Part shown: positions 39,207 through 48,000 of the stretch, in pieces
How positions within the stretch are numbered: position 1 is the first letter of the stretch
How the letters are laid out: every line of letters begins with the position of its first letter
NCBI RefSeq assembly: GCF_014852005.1
Contig: NZ_JACVAU010000005.1
Coordinates: 62,001-126,000, forward strand
From: Pseudoxanthomonas sp. PXM03
Lineage (GTDB): Bacteria; Pseudomonadota; Gammaproteobacteria; Xanthomonadales; Xanthomonadaceae
Length of the DNA stretch: 64,000 bases
Direction: 5' to 3'
Translations under genes and position numbers: made by a program
Notes under the pieces: generated by a model
Seen by the model: only the letters and a program-made list of their open reading frames with translations
Told to the model about the DNA's origin: nothing
Database searches by the model: none

Positions 39207-40661
39207 TCACAGCAACGGCGACATCAGGCGGGCCAGCGCCTCGGGCAGCCGGTGCCGCCAGAGCGAACGGTCGCGCTGCAGCTTCACCGGTTCGCTGGCG
39301 GCGATTTCCGCTTCCAGCCACTGCGCCAGCGTGCCGGCGACGCCCCGGTCCCGGAACATCATCGAGATCTCGAAGTTGAGGCGGAAACTGCGGTGGTCGA
39401 AGTTGGCGCTGCCGATGATCGCCATGGCGTCGTCGCAGAGCAGGGCCTTGCTGTGCATCATCCGCGGGCCGTACTCGTAGACCTTCACGCCCGCGGCCAG
39501 CAACTCGTCGAAGTAGGACCGCGCGGCGAGCGTCACCAGGCGTGAATCACTCACTTTCGGGACCACGAGTCTTACATCCAGCCCACCCAGGGCCGCCGAC
39601 GTCAGCGCCATCCGCGCCGCTTCGCCCGGCACGAAGTAGGGCGTCACCAGCCACACGCGCTGCTTCGCTTCGTGGATGGCGGCGACCTTCAAGCGGTGGA
39701 TCGGCTCCCATGCGGAATCCGGTCCCGACACCAGCGCCTGCGTGGCGATGCCGCCCCGTACGTTCGCATCGCCCGCGCTCCACAACCGCGTGCCCTGGAA
39801 ATCCTTGCGTTGCTGTCCGGTCGCGTAGACCCAGTCCTCGACGAACACCTGCTGGATGCTGCGCACGATCTCGCCTTCCAGGCGCAGGTGCAGGTCGCGG
39901 TAGGCATCGTCGCGCAAGGATTCGTCTTCGTCGTCGGTGACGTTGATGCCGCCGGTGAAGGCGATGCGACCGTCGACCACCACGATCTTGCGGTGGGTGC
40001 GCAGGTTGAGCCATGGCCGGGTAAAGGGCCGGAAGCGGGTGGGGTGGAACCATGCGTACTCGCCACCGGCGTCCAACAGTGCCTGCAGTGCGCGCTTCTT
40101 CAGGCGGTTGGAGCCTACGGCGTCCAACAGCAAGCGGACTTTCACCCCTTGGCGCGCTTTCGCTGCCAGTGCGTCGAGCACGCGCATGCCGGTGCGGTCG
40201 CCATTGAAGATGTAGTACTCCAGGTGGATGTGGTTGTCCGCGGCTTCAATGGCGTCGACGATGGCCTGGTACGTGGCGCACCCATCGACCAGCTGCTGCA
40301 CGGAGGTTGCGGTGGAGGGAGGCAGCCCGGTGATCTTCTGCGCCAGCATGGGCAGCTCGGCGCTGTTGCCATCGGTGGGCGCGAAGACTTCGTAGCTGTC
40401 GAGCCCTTCGCGCGAGCGCGTACGACGCAACTGGTGGCGCTTGATCCGTTGCGGCCCCAGCAGGAAGTAGATCAGGTAGCCCACATAGGGCAGCAGCGCC
40501 AGCGACAGCAGCCAGCTCAGGGTGGCCACCGGTTCCCGCTTCTGCAGCACGATCCAGGCGCACAGCGGCACCAGGTACAAGAGCCACGCGGCCGTCACCC
40601 ACAACTGCAGATGCGGCAGCGAGGTGAAAGACTCCCACAGGGCGTTCAGCGCATCAGTCAT
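39207..40661 (-). CDS. cls: Cardiolipin synthase (phospholipase D family)
   Basis: 484 residues. Two N-terminal membrane helices are followed by two HKD motifs: [19 protein letters not shown] and [20 protein letters not shown]. The layout and the C-terminal stretch match ClsA-type synthases that join two phosphatidylglycerols into cardiolipin in the inner membrane. It is divergent from the truncated radical SAM gene. Confidence 0.9.
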   Translation of the reverse strand: MTDALNALWESFTSLPHLQLWVTAAWLLYLVPLCAWIVLQKREPVATLSWLLSLALLPYVGYLIYFLLGPQRIKRHQLRRTRSREGLDSYEVFAPTDGNSAELPMLAQKITGLPPSTATSVQQLVDGCATYQAIVDAIEAADNHIHLEYYIFNGDRTGMRVLDALAAKARQGVKVRLLLDAVGSNRLKKRALQALLDAGGEYAWFHPTRFRPFTRPWLNLRTHRKIVVVDGRIAFTGGINVTDDEDESLRDDAYRDLHLRLEGEIVRSIQQVFVEDWVYATGQQRKDFQGTRLWSAGDANVRGGIATQALVSGPDSAWEPIHRLKVAAIHEAKQRVWLVTPYFVPGEAARMALTSAALGGLDVRLVVPKVSDSRLVTLAARSYFDELLAAGVKVYEYGPRMMHSKALLCDDAMAIIGSANFDHRSFRLNFEISMMFRDRGVAGTLAQWLEAEIAASEPVKLQRDRSLWRHRLPEALARLMSPLL

Positions 40662-40718
40662 CCAGCGATTCTATTCGGTGTCGCGCAGCCTGCGACGATC
40701 ACGGTGCAAACTGTCCGC

Positions 40719-40979
40719 ATGACGACACCCCCGCCCAGCGTGAAGGGACGTGGTTCCACCCGATACCTGCCCGGTCGCTTCGCGGTGACCACGCCGGAAG
40801 CCGTCGACGACGGTTGGCGTGATGCCGATGGCGAAGGCGACATCACGTCCGCGCCGAAGACCGAACTGCGTGAGGAGGTCGCGCGCAGTGTCCTGACCCA
40901 CAACCAGTCGCCGGACATCCCTTTCGACCAGTCGCTGAATCCCTACCGGGGGTGTGAGCACGGTATGGTTCTCTACTGA
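40719..40979 (+). pseudogene. Radical SAM gene (PA0069 family), 5' fragment cut by the integrative element
   Basis: Begins [20 protein letters not shown] and reads as a normal PA0069/SplB-related radical SAM protein for 84 codons to NPYRGCEHG, then runs into four foreign codons and a stop (MVLY*). The break falls inside the CxxxCxxC iron-sulfur motif, after its first Cys, so the fragment cannot bind a cluster. GC-rich codon use agrees with the core chromosome. A complete homologue lies at 46826-47926; both share TGTGAGCACGG at the break point. Confidence 0.88.
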
Positions 40980-40988
40980 AGTGTCCAG

Positions 40989-41014
40989 TCAATACTGTAT
41001 TGAATAATCAATAC
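40989..41014. repeat. TCAATAC/GTATTGA repeat cluster at the element's left end
   Basis: TCAATAC (40989-40995), a one-base spacer and GTATTGA (40997-41003) form a perfect inverted repeat; a third copy TCAATAC follows at 41008-41014. Spaced about 20 bases from the junction, these are plausible recombinase core or arm sites. Confidence 0.55.
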
Positions 41015-41037
41015 GTCATGGCCTAATTGATACATTC

Positions 41038-41066
41038 TTGACATAAAGCAACTGAACAAAATAGCT
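41038..41066 (+). promoter_or_regulatory. Possible promoter of the recombinase operon
   Basis: A consensus TTGACA (41038-41043) is followed after 17 bases by ATAGCT, a poor -10. It lies about 115 bases before the first recombinase start. Confidence 0.35.
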
Positions 41067-41182
41067 TTCGGCCCTGCTTCTCGTTCGAACGTGTTCACTT
41101 CGCAGCTTTGGACCATCGCTGCGAATTGCACCCGACAACGAGCTGTGATTTTTTCCATCACGGTCGCAATCAGGGACATCAC

Positions 41183-42418
41183 TTGGACATCTACCAACCG
41201 AAGGTCATCAAGGCCATTCCAATCAACGGAAAAGGCCAAGCAGCCCAGCTGCTCGGAAAGTCCGCGAACCTACCCGTGGGCTTTCACTTCATAGTCGACC
41301 GACGAACTCTTGAGCCCATACAAGACGCATTTGACTTCCTACTTGCCGAAAGCGTCAGCCCCATTGGGAAGCCACAGCTCCGCAATCAAGAGAACACCAG
41401 CAAGGCCAATGCTGAAGATCTAGTGGATCTGCTGCTCTACGCCAACAGCATTCGCGTTCCTCTTACGGACTTCACAGAGGAATTGATCCAGGGCTACGCC
41501 GACAGCATGTCGGAAACCATCAGTCCTCAGACTCAGAAGGTCTACTCCGATGCGACCATTCTCAAGCGCGTGTCAACCGCGAAGAGGTCCTTGGAGTACC
41601 TCCAGAACCAAGGAAGATTGAAGAACCGCATCGATGTGCGGCGCGCCGTGGTGAAGGGCGAACCCAAGCTTGTTTTCGCTCCCCGCGTGAAGCTGCCCAA
41701 GCCGCCCGCCGTCGACGCCTTGGTGAAGCACATTCCCCCGGCCCTATTTGAAGAACTGGCAGCGACGCTGGGCCGCATGCCGAGCGAGGAGCGTAATGGA
41801 CTGAGTAGGGACAGACTGTTCTTCACCTATCTCGCCAACACGGGTTGTCGAATCAGCGAAGGCTTGGCCGGCAGATGCAGTGACCTTCCCCTGTGGCAGA
41901 TTGGAAAGAAGGATCCTCTCACGGCTTGCTTCATCAAGGTCAAAGCAAAGGGCGGCCATCAGCGCAACGTACGGCTGCCGATCTGGCTGCTCGAAGAGCT
42001 AGATCTCTACATCAAGAACGAGCGAGCGGAAGCCGTCGCCAAGCATTCGCCGGATCAAGCTCACGACAGAATATTCGTGAATCACCAGCATGCCCATCGC
42101 GGTGCGGGTTCTCCTCTGTCTGCCGCAAACTTCAGAAAGATCTTTCGACGCGCAGCCCAAAAGGCGGCAGAGCGGGTAGGCAGCCAATCTGTTCCGAGTC
42201 CGCACAGCTGCAGGCATTCGTTTGCCTTGTTCAACTACGCGGCGGAAAAGCTCAACGGCAATCCGGATCCAGGCAAGACCGTCCAGGCATTGCTTGGTCA
42301 CCGAGACAAGGCAACCACAGACAAGATCTACCTGAACGCAAGCGTTGTGCTCGAAGAGGTGCTCTCCGAGGCAGACCAAAGCCACCTCACGAAACTCCTT
42401 AGCGAGCGTGGACTGTGA
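41183..42418 (+). CDS. Tyrosine recombinase 1 of trio (GinA-like)
   Basis: 411 residues from a TTG with an AGGGA ribosome site 6 bases upstream; a longer frame begins further up but has no such site. The complete catalytic set is present: Arg223 in NTGCRISEGL, HxxR as His341-Ser-Cys-Arg344 in SPHSCRHSFA, His373 in LLGHRDKATT, and the nucleophile Tyr383 in DKIYLN. An N-terminal core-binding (SAM-like) domain with FTEELIQGYADSMSE precedes it. It overlaps recombinase 2 by 4 bases. It is expected to integrate and excise the element with its two partners. Confidence 0.88.
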   Translation: MDIYQPKVIKAIPINGKGQAAQLLGKSANLPVGFHFIVDRRTLEPIQDAFDFLLAESVSPIGKPQLRNQENTSKANAEDLVDLLLYANSIRVPLTDFTEELIQGYADSMSETISPQTQKVYSDATILKRVSTAKRSLEYLQNQGRLKNRIDVRRAVVKGEPKLVFAPRVKLPKPPAVDALVKHIPPALFEELAATLGRMPSEERNGLSRDRLFFTYLANTGCRISEGLAGRCSDLPLWQIGKKDPLTACFIKVKAKGGHQRNVRLPIWLLEELDLYIKNERAEAVAKHSPDQAHDRIFVNHQHAHRGAGSPLSAANFRKIFRRAAQKAAERVGSQSVPSPHSCRHSFALFNYAAEKLNGNPDPGKTVQALLGHRDKATTDKIYLNASVVLEEVLSEADQSHLTKLLSERGL

Positions 42419-44229
42419 GGAAGAACAGGTTCGACAATACCTCGGGAGGCAATGAGGGTGGCCAAGGCGAATCCCCGGAAGAGGGGAAGCTCAAAGTCAC
42501 CTTCACCCGCCATCTGCGACGCGGAAAATTGTATCTAAAGTCTGAGAATCTTAACCCTGAAGACGACAGGTGGTATCTGCTTGATCTTTGGTCGAGCTTG
42601 CCAACGCTCGGTGAGCAGCTCATCGAGGCGACCGTTGCGGTCATGTCCAGCGAGAAACAGACGACCAGGACCGCAACTCATCGTGACCTGCGCTACGGCT
42701 TTATTGCCTTTCTCAACGAAGTTAAGCCCAATGCGGAACTCAAGGATCTCCGTGCAGAGCTGTTTCGCGATTTCGTGAAGTGGCTTGATGCGCCCGGTGC
42801 CGACGGAAAGCCAAAGCGCAGCTACTTCGACAAGCTGCACAAGCTGAGCTCACTCAAGAAGCTGATCGGGCGTCTCTCCCCAACGCTCTCCGCGCTTGGA
42901 GTAGATCACGAGATTCCGGTGAACTCATGGTCGGGGCAACACACACAACGGGGCAAGGGCAAAGAGACCATTCCTTTCAAGCAGTTCGTGGACCTACTCG
43001 CGGCGGCCATCACTGCCTACGAGGAGCAGGTCAAGGAGATCGATCGCCTACTCACAAAGGTAGACAAGAAGGTCGCCGCGCTTATCGAAACAGGGCAGGA
43101 GGACTTCGATACTGTCGAAGGGCTGTCCGCCGTGATAATCGAGCGCTATGACGGCATGCTCCCCGAGAGGGAGTGGTTGAAGAAGAAAGACAACAAGCTA
43201 TTCGAAGCGATTGAAGGGTTCGGCTATACCGGCTTCGCACGCATCATCAATCCTCAGGTGAATGACCTCATTCCGGCATTCATCATTCTGCAGTGCTTCA
43301 CGCACTGGAACGAGCAGCCGTTGTGCTGCCTGAGGATTACCGACATCGACAGGAATGCCGGAGTACTTCACAACAAGTACAAGCTCTCATCGCACAAAGT
43401 ACGTGCGAAGAAGATGGTCTTCCGATCCTTTGCAAAGGACGATGAGGTCTTCAATCCTTGCAATGTCGTTGACTTCATTGAGCGCTGGACAAAGCACATG
43501 CGGCGGTCTGCTCCGGAGCGCATCAAGCACGACCTCTTCCTCTATGCAAGTAAATTCAAGAACAGGAAGGTAGAGGCGGCCAGATCGTTGGCCCAACCAT
43601 TGGGAGCACTGTACACCCTGTCGCTTGATCGCAAGCTCAAGTTCTTCGAGGCACGTGGACTTGAGCCGGCGGGCGCCAATGCGCTGAGGCAAGCCGGTTC
43701 TGACTACCTGAGGGACCTCCTGAAGGACTCAGAGAAAGTGAGGATCTTGCTTAGCCACAGCAGCGTGACTACGACGGACGGGAACTACCGATCGAGTGAG
43801 GCGCAGCGGCATGACGAAGTGGCCTTGGCCGGTGCCATGGCGATGAAGGAACGCCATCAGGACAGCGCCGGCAAGATAGACCCTCGAAGCCACTATGAAG
43901 ATCGCTCTGCCGCTACCCCTGGTTACGACTGTCTGGATCCGTTTCAGAGTCCAGTTGTTGGAGAGATTCCTGGCCGCATGTGCACCGCCTATGGGTTCTG
44001 TCCGGCCTGCCCAATAAAAGTGATGCGGCTGGATGATGTCTCCTGGGGCCGGAGAATCCAGCTCCAGCAAAGGTATAAGCAGGCTGCACTGGCAATGGGC
44101 TCCGCGCGCTTCAACCAACGCTACGGTCCGGCAGCAGAGGCACTCAACACATCGTTGATGCGGCTTACCGACTCCGGCTTAGCCCGCATCGGCCGCCTCA
44201 ACCTAAACCCAATCCCCGAGCTGGAGTGA
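42415..44229 (+). CDS. Tyrosine recombinase 2 of trio (GinB-like), missing Arg I
   Basis: 604 residues, GTG start overlapping the previous stop. The C-terminal half shows recombinase motifs: Arg425 in NALRQAG (Arg II position), His448 in LSHSSVTTTD and Tyr458 in GNYRSSE. At the expected Arg I position (normally TGxR) the sequence is HWNEQPLCCLRITDID, so Asn replaces Arg. About 140 residues with four Cys (GRMCTAYGFCPACPIKVM) follow the Tyr. Tn554 TnpB and GinB are proteins of similar size. It may be a regulatory or structural subunit, or supply Tyr in trans. Confidence 0.82.
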   Translation: MRKNRFDNTSGGNEGGQGESPEEGKLKVTFTRHLRRGKLYLKSENLNPEDDRWYLLDLWSSLPTLGEQLIEATVAVMSSEKQTTRTATHRDLRYGFIAFLNEVKPNAELKDLRAELFRDFVKWLDAPGADGKPKRSYFDKLHKLSSLKKLIGRLSPTLSALGVDHEIPVNSWSGQHTQRGKGKETIPFKQFVDLLAAAITAYEEQVKEIDRLLTKVDKKVAALIETGQEDFDTVEGLSAVIIERYDGMLPEREWLKKKDNKLFEAIEGFGYTGFARIINPQVNDLIPAFIILQCFTHWNEQPLCCLRITDIDRNAGVLHNKYKLSSHKVRAKKMVFRSFAKDDEVFNPCNVVDFIERWTKHMRRSAPERIKHDLFLYASKFKNRKVEAARSLAQPLGALYTLSLDRKLKFFEARGLEPAGANALRQAGSDYLRDLLKDSEKVRILLSHSSVTTTDGNYRSSEAQRHDEVALAGAMAMKERHQDSAGKIDPRSHYEDRSAATPGYDCLDPFQSPVVGEIPGRMCTAYGFCPACPIKVMRLDDVSWGRRIQLQQRYKQAALAMGSARFNQRYGPAAEALNTSLMRLTDSGLARIGRLNLNPIPELE

Positions 44230-44232
44230 CCT

Positions 44233-46281
44233 ATGGCCAAGAAGGCTGAGAACAATGCTTCCCTGAAGTTCGCTGAAGTCGACTTCGACGCAGACACATG
44301 GGTGATCAAGAACGAAACGCCAGCCCAGGTGAAGCCATACGCGACCATTCAGTGGGCGAAGCCGCTGAGCAATGGAGAGTCACTCACGAACCCGCAGCAT
44401 CGGGCGCTCCTATTCTCCCTCAGGTGCTTTGTTTGGTCGCTGGTGTACGACCCTCAGGAGGCAACGGCAACATCGGCTGGAGGAATCGCCTCATTGTCGA
44501 TTGCAATACGTGATCTTGCTTGTTTCCTCACGGATCAGGGAATCGAAGACCTTGATGAGATCTACCCCGAGGACACGTGGGCGTTTGCGGAGGAGGTGCT
44601 GGAACTACACCAAGAGGGCACGCGAGACGGTCATCCAGGTCGCGCGCGCGCTCCAACTCATGCTGGCGTCATTCGATCGGTCAACATCCTGACCTTGATC
44701 TATCGACAGCGGCGGGCTATAGCGAAGTTGGGCGGCAAGTCGTTGAAGATGGCTCCCTATGATGGGGACAAGCCATTCAGTGTCGTCACTAAAGACCTTG
44801 GCCTCAAGCGAAGCTCCACTACCATCGCGCCGATTCCTGACCAGGTCGCCATTCCTATCCTTAATACTGCCATCAGAATGATCGACGAGTCTGCCGATGG
44901 TCTGATTACGGCTATGGAAGCACTGCTGGCGATCCGCGGCTTTGCCAAAGATTGGGAGCAAATCAGGCCGGCAGATCGCATGGCTTTGTATGCCGAGCTC
45001 AACGAGCTCGCAACAAAGCTGAGCGTACCGATGCCCAATGGTGTTGAAGCCGAGTTTCCTTTGAGTCAGCAAGTCACAAAGGTAGACGCTGACGGTCGTG
45101 AGTTCGTCCTGGATAGTCCGCTAGTGGTCCTTCGGTACCTGCTGACATCGTGCGTAGCGGCCTGTTCTATCGTCCTTCAGGCAGGAACAGGCCTGAGGAG
45201 CCATGAACTCTTGAGCCTGAAAGCACTACCCGTCAAGGACGATGGTTGGCCATCCTGCCTCTCAAGGAGAGTGAGCGGTGATGGGATGATCGAGCTCTTC
45301 TACGTGGAGGCCATCACCTCAAAGCGCGGCAAGCCACGTACGGCCGAATGGATTGTGGGCGCACGTCCCGTTGGATCCAGTTACCTGCCACCCACAGTAC
45401 GCGCAGTTCTCGCGGTAACGCGGCTCCTGGCAATGTTCCGAGAGCTCGGTGAGATCAGTGGCCTGTTTGTCGTACTGAAGACTAACGGCGGACTGCCTGC
45501 CGTGGGGACTTCAGTTAGCCCCATGACCAATGGATATCTCGCAAGGTTTCAACGCGCTTTCGTTCTCAACTGGGTGGATCTCAGTGAGCTGAGCTCACCG
45601 GACCACGAAGGCTACAAGCAGGGCAAGCTCAGGCCCCACCAGTGGCGTCCGACCTTTGCCACGTTTGTATTTCGAACCAATCCCACGATGCTCAAGGCCA
45701 TCAGTGAGCATTTCAAGCACGTGAGTGATGCGATTACCTCCAAGTACTACATCGGCAATGATCCGACATTTCTGGCCGCCTGTGACGATGCTCAGACCAT
45801 GGCGGCCGTCCAGGTTCTACGATCAATCACCTTCAAGGGCGCGCCTGTGGTAGGCGGCTTTTCTCGTTACGTCGATGAGATGAGGAAAGAGCTCAAGCTT
45901 CATCTGGTGGATGAGCAAGCTAAGTTCGACGAGCAGGGGGCCCTTCGTTATGTGAGCGAAGAGGAGATTGTGCTTTGGAACACGTCATATGGGAGGTGCT
46001 GGTCGTCCCAGCTGCCGACCAAGAGTCTATGCAACCAACGCGCAGGAGCCTCGGTATTGGGATCGACCAGCCCGAATCTGGCCATTGCCCATGTCGAACT
46101 TTGTACCGGCTGCAGTTGCCTTGAGATCAGTACCGAACACGCGGCGTACTGGATCGAGAGGCGCGATCAGAATGCGCTTCTCGTGGAGCAAGCGAAGCGT
46201 GCTAACGACCAGACGACGCTCGCAATCGTTCAAAAGAGACAAAGGCAGGCCGAAGCCATGGTCAAGCATTTGGCTTCTTAG
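44233..46281 (+). CDS. Tyrosine recombinase 3 of trio (GinC-like)
   Basis: 682 residues, ATG with GGAG 5 bases upstream, 3 bases after recombinase 2. Catalytic residues: Arg322 in AGTGLRSHELL, HxxR as His469-Gln-Trp-Arg472 in LRPHQWRPTF, His493/His496 in SEHFKHVSD, and Tyr505/Tyr506 in SKYYIGND. A C-terminal Cys-containing region (HVELCTGCSCLEI) and a long charged helix complete it. Its 3' end overlaps the convergent HTH gene by 20 bases. Confidence 0.85.
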   Translation: MAKKAENNASLKFAEVDFDADTWVIKNETPAQVKPYATIQWAKPLSNGESLTNPQHRALLFSLRCFVWSLVYDPQEATATSAGGIASLSIAIRDLACFLTDQGIEDLDEIYPEDTWAFAEEVLELHQEGTRDGHPGRARAPTHAGVIRSVNILTLIYRQRRAIAKLGGKSLKMAPYDGDKPFSVVTKDLGLKRSSTTIAPIPDQVAIPILNTAIRMIDESADGLITAMEALLAIRGFAKDWEQIRPADRMALYAELNELATKLSVPMPNGVEAEFPLSQQVTKVDADGREFVLDSPLVVLRYLLTSCVAACSIVLQAGTGLRSHELLSLKALPVKDDGWPSCLSRRVSGDGMIELFYVEAITSKRGKPRTAEWIVGARPVGSSYLPPTVRAVLAVTRLLAMFRELGEISGLFVVLKTNGGLPAVGTSVSPMTNGYLARFQRAFVLNWVDLSELSSPDHEGYKQGKLRPHQWRPTFATFVFRTNPTMLKAISEHFKHVSDAITSKYYIGNDPTFLAACDDAQTMAAVQVLRSITFKGAPVVGGFSRYVDEMRKELKLHLVDEQAKFDEQGALRYVSEEEIVLWNTSYGRCWSSQLPTKSLCNQRAGASVLGSTSPNLAIAHVELCTGCSCLEISTEHAAYWIERRDQNALLVEQAKRANDQTTLAIVQKRQRQAEAMVKHLAS

Positions 46282-46705
46282 GGGGCCGCGCACGAAAGTT
46301 GACTCCCATCCGCTTGACGGTCGGATCGTCACCCAAATCGACCAGCCGCGCCTTGGCGCGATCGAGCTCAGCCCGTAATGAAGCGCACACCGTGATCAGC
46401 TGGGCCTGTGTGTTCTTCAGCTCGGCGATCTCCCGCCTGAGCGCGCGCACGGTCTCGGCAGCCGGAGAGGCCTTCTTGGCCTTGAGGATCGCATTGCGGA
46501 CTTTGGGATAGGCACAGTCGACATGCCCGATTAGGGTTCGGCTGACACCGGCCTCCAAAGCGACGTTGGAGAAAGAGACCATGCCGTAGGGCTCGCCCTC
46601 AGCCTGCCGCTTCTCCAGCTTCGCGCGAACCTTTGGATGGGTGGGAGAGCCCTCGATGAGTCTCTGCAGGGCCTGAGAGAGCTTCTTTTCGGTCGGATCG
46701 CTCAA
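46262..46705 (-). CDS. Small HTH/coiled-coil protein of the element (GinD/TnpC-like)
   Basis: 147 residues from a TTG. The N-terminal half has a helix-turn-helix-like stretch (VSFSNVALEAGVSRTLIGHV), the C-terminal half a coiled coil (ETVRALRREIAELKNTQAQL … ASLRAELDRAKARL). This combination is that of Tn554 TnpC and of the fourth GInt protein, thought to be an accessory DNA-binding factor for excision. Odd: it is convergent to the recombinases and overlaps recombinase 3, rather than following in the same direction. Confidence 0.65.
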   Translation of the reverse strand: MSDPTEKKLSQALQRLIEGSPTHPKVRAKLEKRQAEGEPYGMVSFSNVALEAGVSRTLIGHVDCAYPKVRNAILKAKKASPAAETVRALRREIAELKNTQAQLITVCASLRAELDRAKARLVDLGDDPTVKRMGVNFRARPPKKPNA

Positions 46706-46789
46706 CGTAGTCTGAACCTAGCGGACCAAGGCGCATCATCCCACGCGCACCTAGCTGGGGCCCATTGAAGGGATCACCCAGCCATCTTC

Positions 46790-46809
46790 TGTTAGTATTA
46801 ATGCTAACA
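46790..46809. promoter_or_regulatory. Palindromic operator, LexA-like, upstream of the radical SAM gene
   Basis: TGTTAGTATTAATGCTAACA is a 20-bp inverted repeat with one imperfect pair, 16 bases before the GTG start. It contains TTAG-N6-TGCTA, one base from TTAG-N6-TACTA, the LexA box of Xylella/Xanthomonas, and a -10-like TATTAA. LexA control is an inference. Confidence 0.5.
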
Positions 46810-46825
46810 AAGGATGGAGCTCGCC

Positions 46826-47926
46826 GTGATCTGGGATAGTGAGGAGCCCAATGCCCTAAAGCCCACTGCAGCCCTAAAAGGAAGGGGTGCAGCGTCCTAT
46901 GTGACCGGACGGTTCGCATCGACCCCGGCGGTGGGCGTGGACGATGGCTGGGGTTCGGTCTACGAGGACCAGCCAGGGCGTCCGCAGACCACGGTGACCG
47001 AGGAGCGGGCTAGAACCATCATCAGCCGGAATGATTCGCCTGACATTGGTTTCACCCAGTCTGTGAACCCCTACAAGGGATGTGAGCACGGGTGCGTTTA
47101 CTGCTTCGCCCGCCCATCCCATGCGTACCTGGATCTCTCCCCAGGCTTGGACTTTGAGACCAAGATCTTCGCCAAGCCCAACGCGGCCGAACTCCTTCGA
47201 GCCGAGCTATCGAAGCGGTCCTATGAGTGCTCCCCGATTGCCTTGGGGATCAACACCGATGCCTATCAGCCGACCGAGCGGCGCTATGGCATTTCCAAGG
47301 CATGTCTGGAGCTGCTAGCGGAAACCAAGCATCCGGTCAGCGTGGTCACCAAGTCGGCGCTGGTTGAGCGCGACCTGGATATCTATCAAGAAATGGCAAA
47401 GGAAGATCTGGTGTCGGTGTACTTTTCGGTCACCACACTCGACAACCATCTCTCGGCCAAGATGGAGCCTCGGGCCGCAGCCCCTCATGCTCGGCTACGA
47501 GCCATGAAAGCGCTGAGCAACGCTGGCGTGCCTGTGGGGGTCCTCGTAGCCCCCGTTATCCCCATGATCAACGACCATGAACTGGAGCAGATCCTGCAGG
47601 CAGCTCGAGACCAGGGCGCTCGATCTGCTGGGTTCGTTCTTCTGCGGCTACCGCATGAACTGACCCAGATCTGGCGAGAGTGGCTTGAGCTGCACTATCC
47701 CGATCGGGCCAAACACGTCATGAGCTTGATACAGCAAATGCGTGGGGGAAAGGACTACGACAGTAGGTTTGGCGCGAGAATGCGAGGGGAGGGGCCCTTC
47801 GCTATGCTCATACAGGCGCGATTTGAAAGGGCCCATCGACGACTTGGCTATGGCCGAATGCCCGCGCTGGACTGCAGTCGCTTCATCCGGCCGGAAGTTG
47901 GTTCCCCGCAGGGCTCACTCTTCTAG
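46826..47926 (+). CDS. PA0069-family radical SAM protein, complete element-borne copy
   Basis: 366 residues from a GTG with GGAG 6 bases upstream (an ATG at 46814 is possible). The cluster motif GCEHGCVYCFARP (CxxxCxxC) is intact, followed by SplB-like blocks (FETKIFAKPNAAELLRAEL, TDAYQPTERRYGISKACLEL, PVSVVTKS, LAPVIPMIND-like). It is homologous to the fragment at 40719-40979 but not identical, and its codons (many CGA, AGA, CTA, ATA) are unlike the core chromosome along its whole length. It probably restores the function lost by integration. The family is related to spore photoproduct lyase; its reaction is not known. Confidence 0.88.
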   Translation: MIWDSEEPNALKPTAALKGRGAASYVTGRFASTPAVGVDDGWGSVYEDQPGRPQTTVTEERARTIISRNDSPDIGFTQSVNPYKGCEHGCVYCFARPSHAYLDLSPGLDFETKIFAKPNAAELLRAELSKRSYECSPIALGINTDAYQPTERRYGISKACLELLAETKHPVSVVTKSALVERDLDIYQEMAKEDLVSVYFSVTTLDNHLSAKMEPRAAAPHARLRAMKALSNAGVPVGVLVAPVIPMINDHELEQILQAARDQGARSAGFVLLRLPHELTQIWREWLELHYPDRAKHVMSLIQQMRGGKDYDSRFGARMRGEGPFAMLIQARFERAHRRLGYGRMPALDCSRFIRPEVGSPQGSLF

Positions 47927-48000
47927 GAGCGGCTCCGCAGGAAAGCGCGGCCAAGACATAGAAGCATTACTCTAGCGTCGCCTAACAAGGAATCACTGGC

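Larger units (their letters stand above)
40973..47926. mobile_element. Tyrosine-recombinase-trio integrative element (GInt/RIT-like); visible left part
   Basis: The left junction lies after TGTGAGCACGG (40962-40972) in the disrupted radical SAM gene. Immediately inside are TCAATAC/GTATTGA repeats, then three overlapping recombinase genes, a convergent small HTH/coiled-coil gene, and a complete radical SAM gene. Three tyrosine recombinases plus a small HTH protein is the gene set of GInt islands (ginABCD); in this window the fourth gene is on the opposite strand. Low-GC accessory genes continue to the end of the window, so the right end is probably beyond 64000. The end given here is only the last element-associated gene. 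Confidence 0.75.

Noticed and set aside
41183-46281. One of the trio recombinases as the missing integron integrase
   Set aside because: None shows the extra integron-integrase helix region, their sizes are wrong, and they are 11 kb from the cassettes in a GInt-type operon.
47085-47096. Right attachment site inside the second radical SAM gene, making it a hybrid
   Set aside because: Kept only as an alternative: the 3' part has many CGA/AGA/ATA codons unlike the native 5' fragment, so a wholly foreign gene is more likely.
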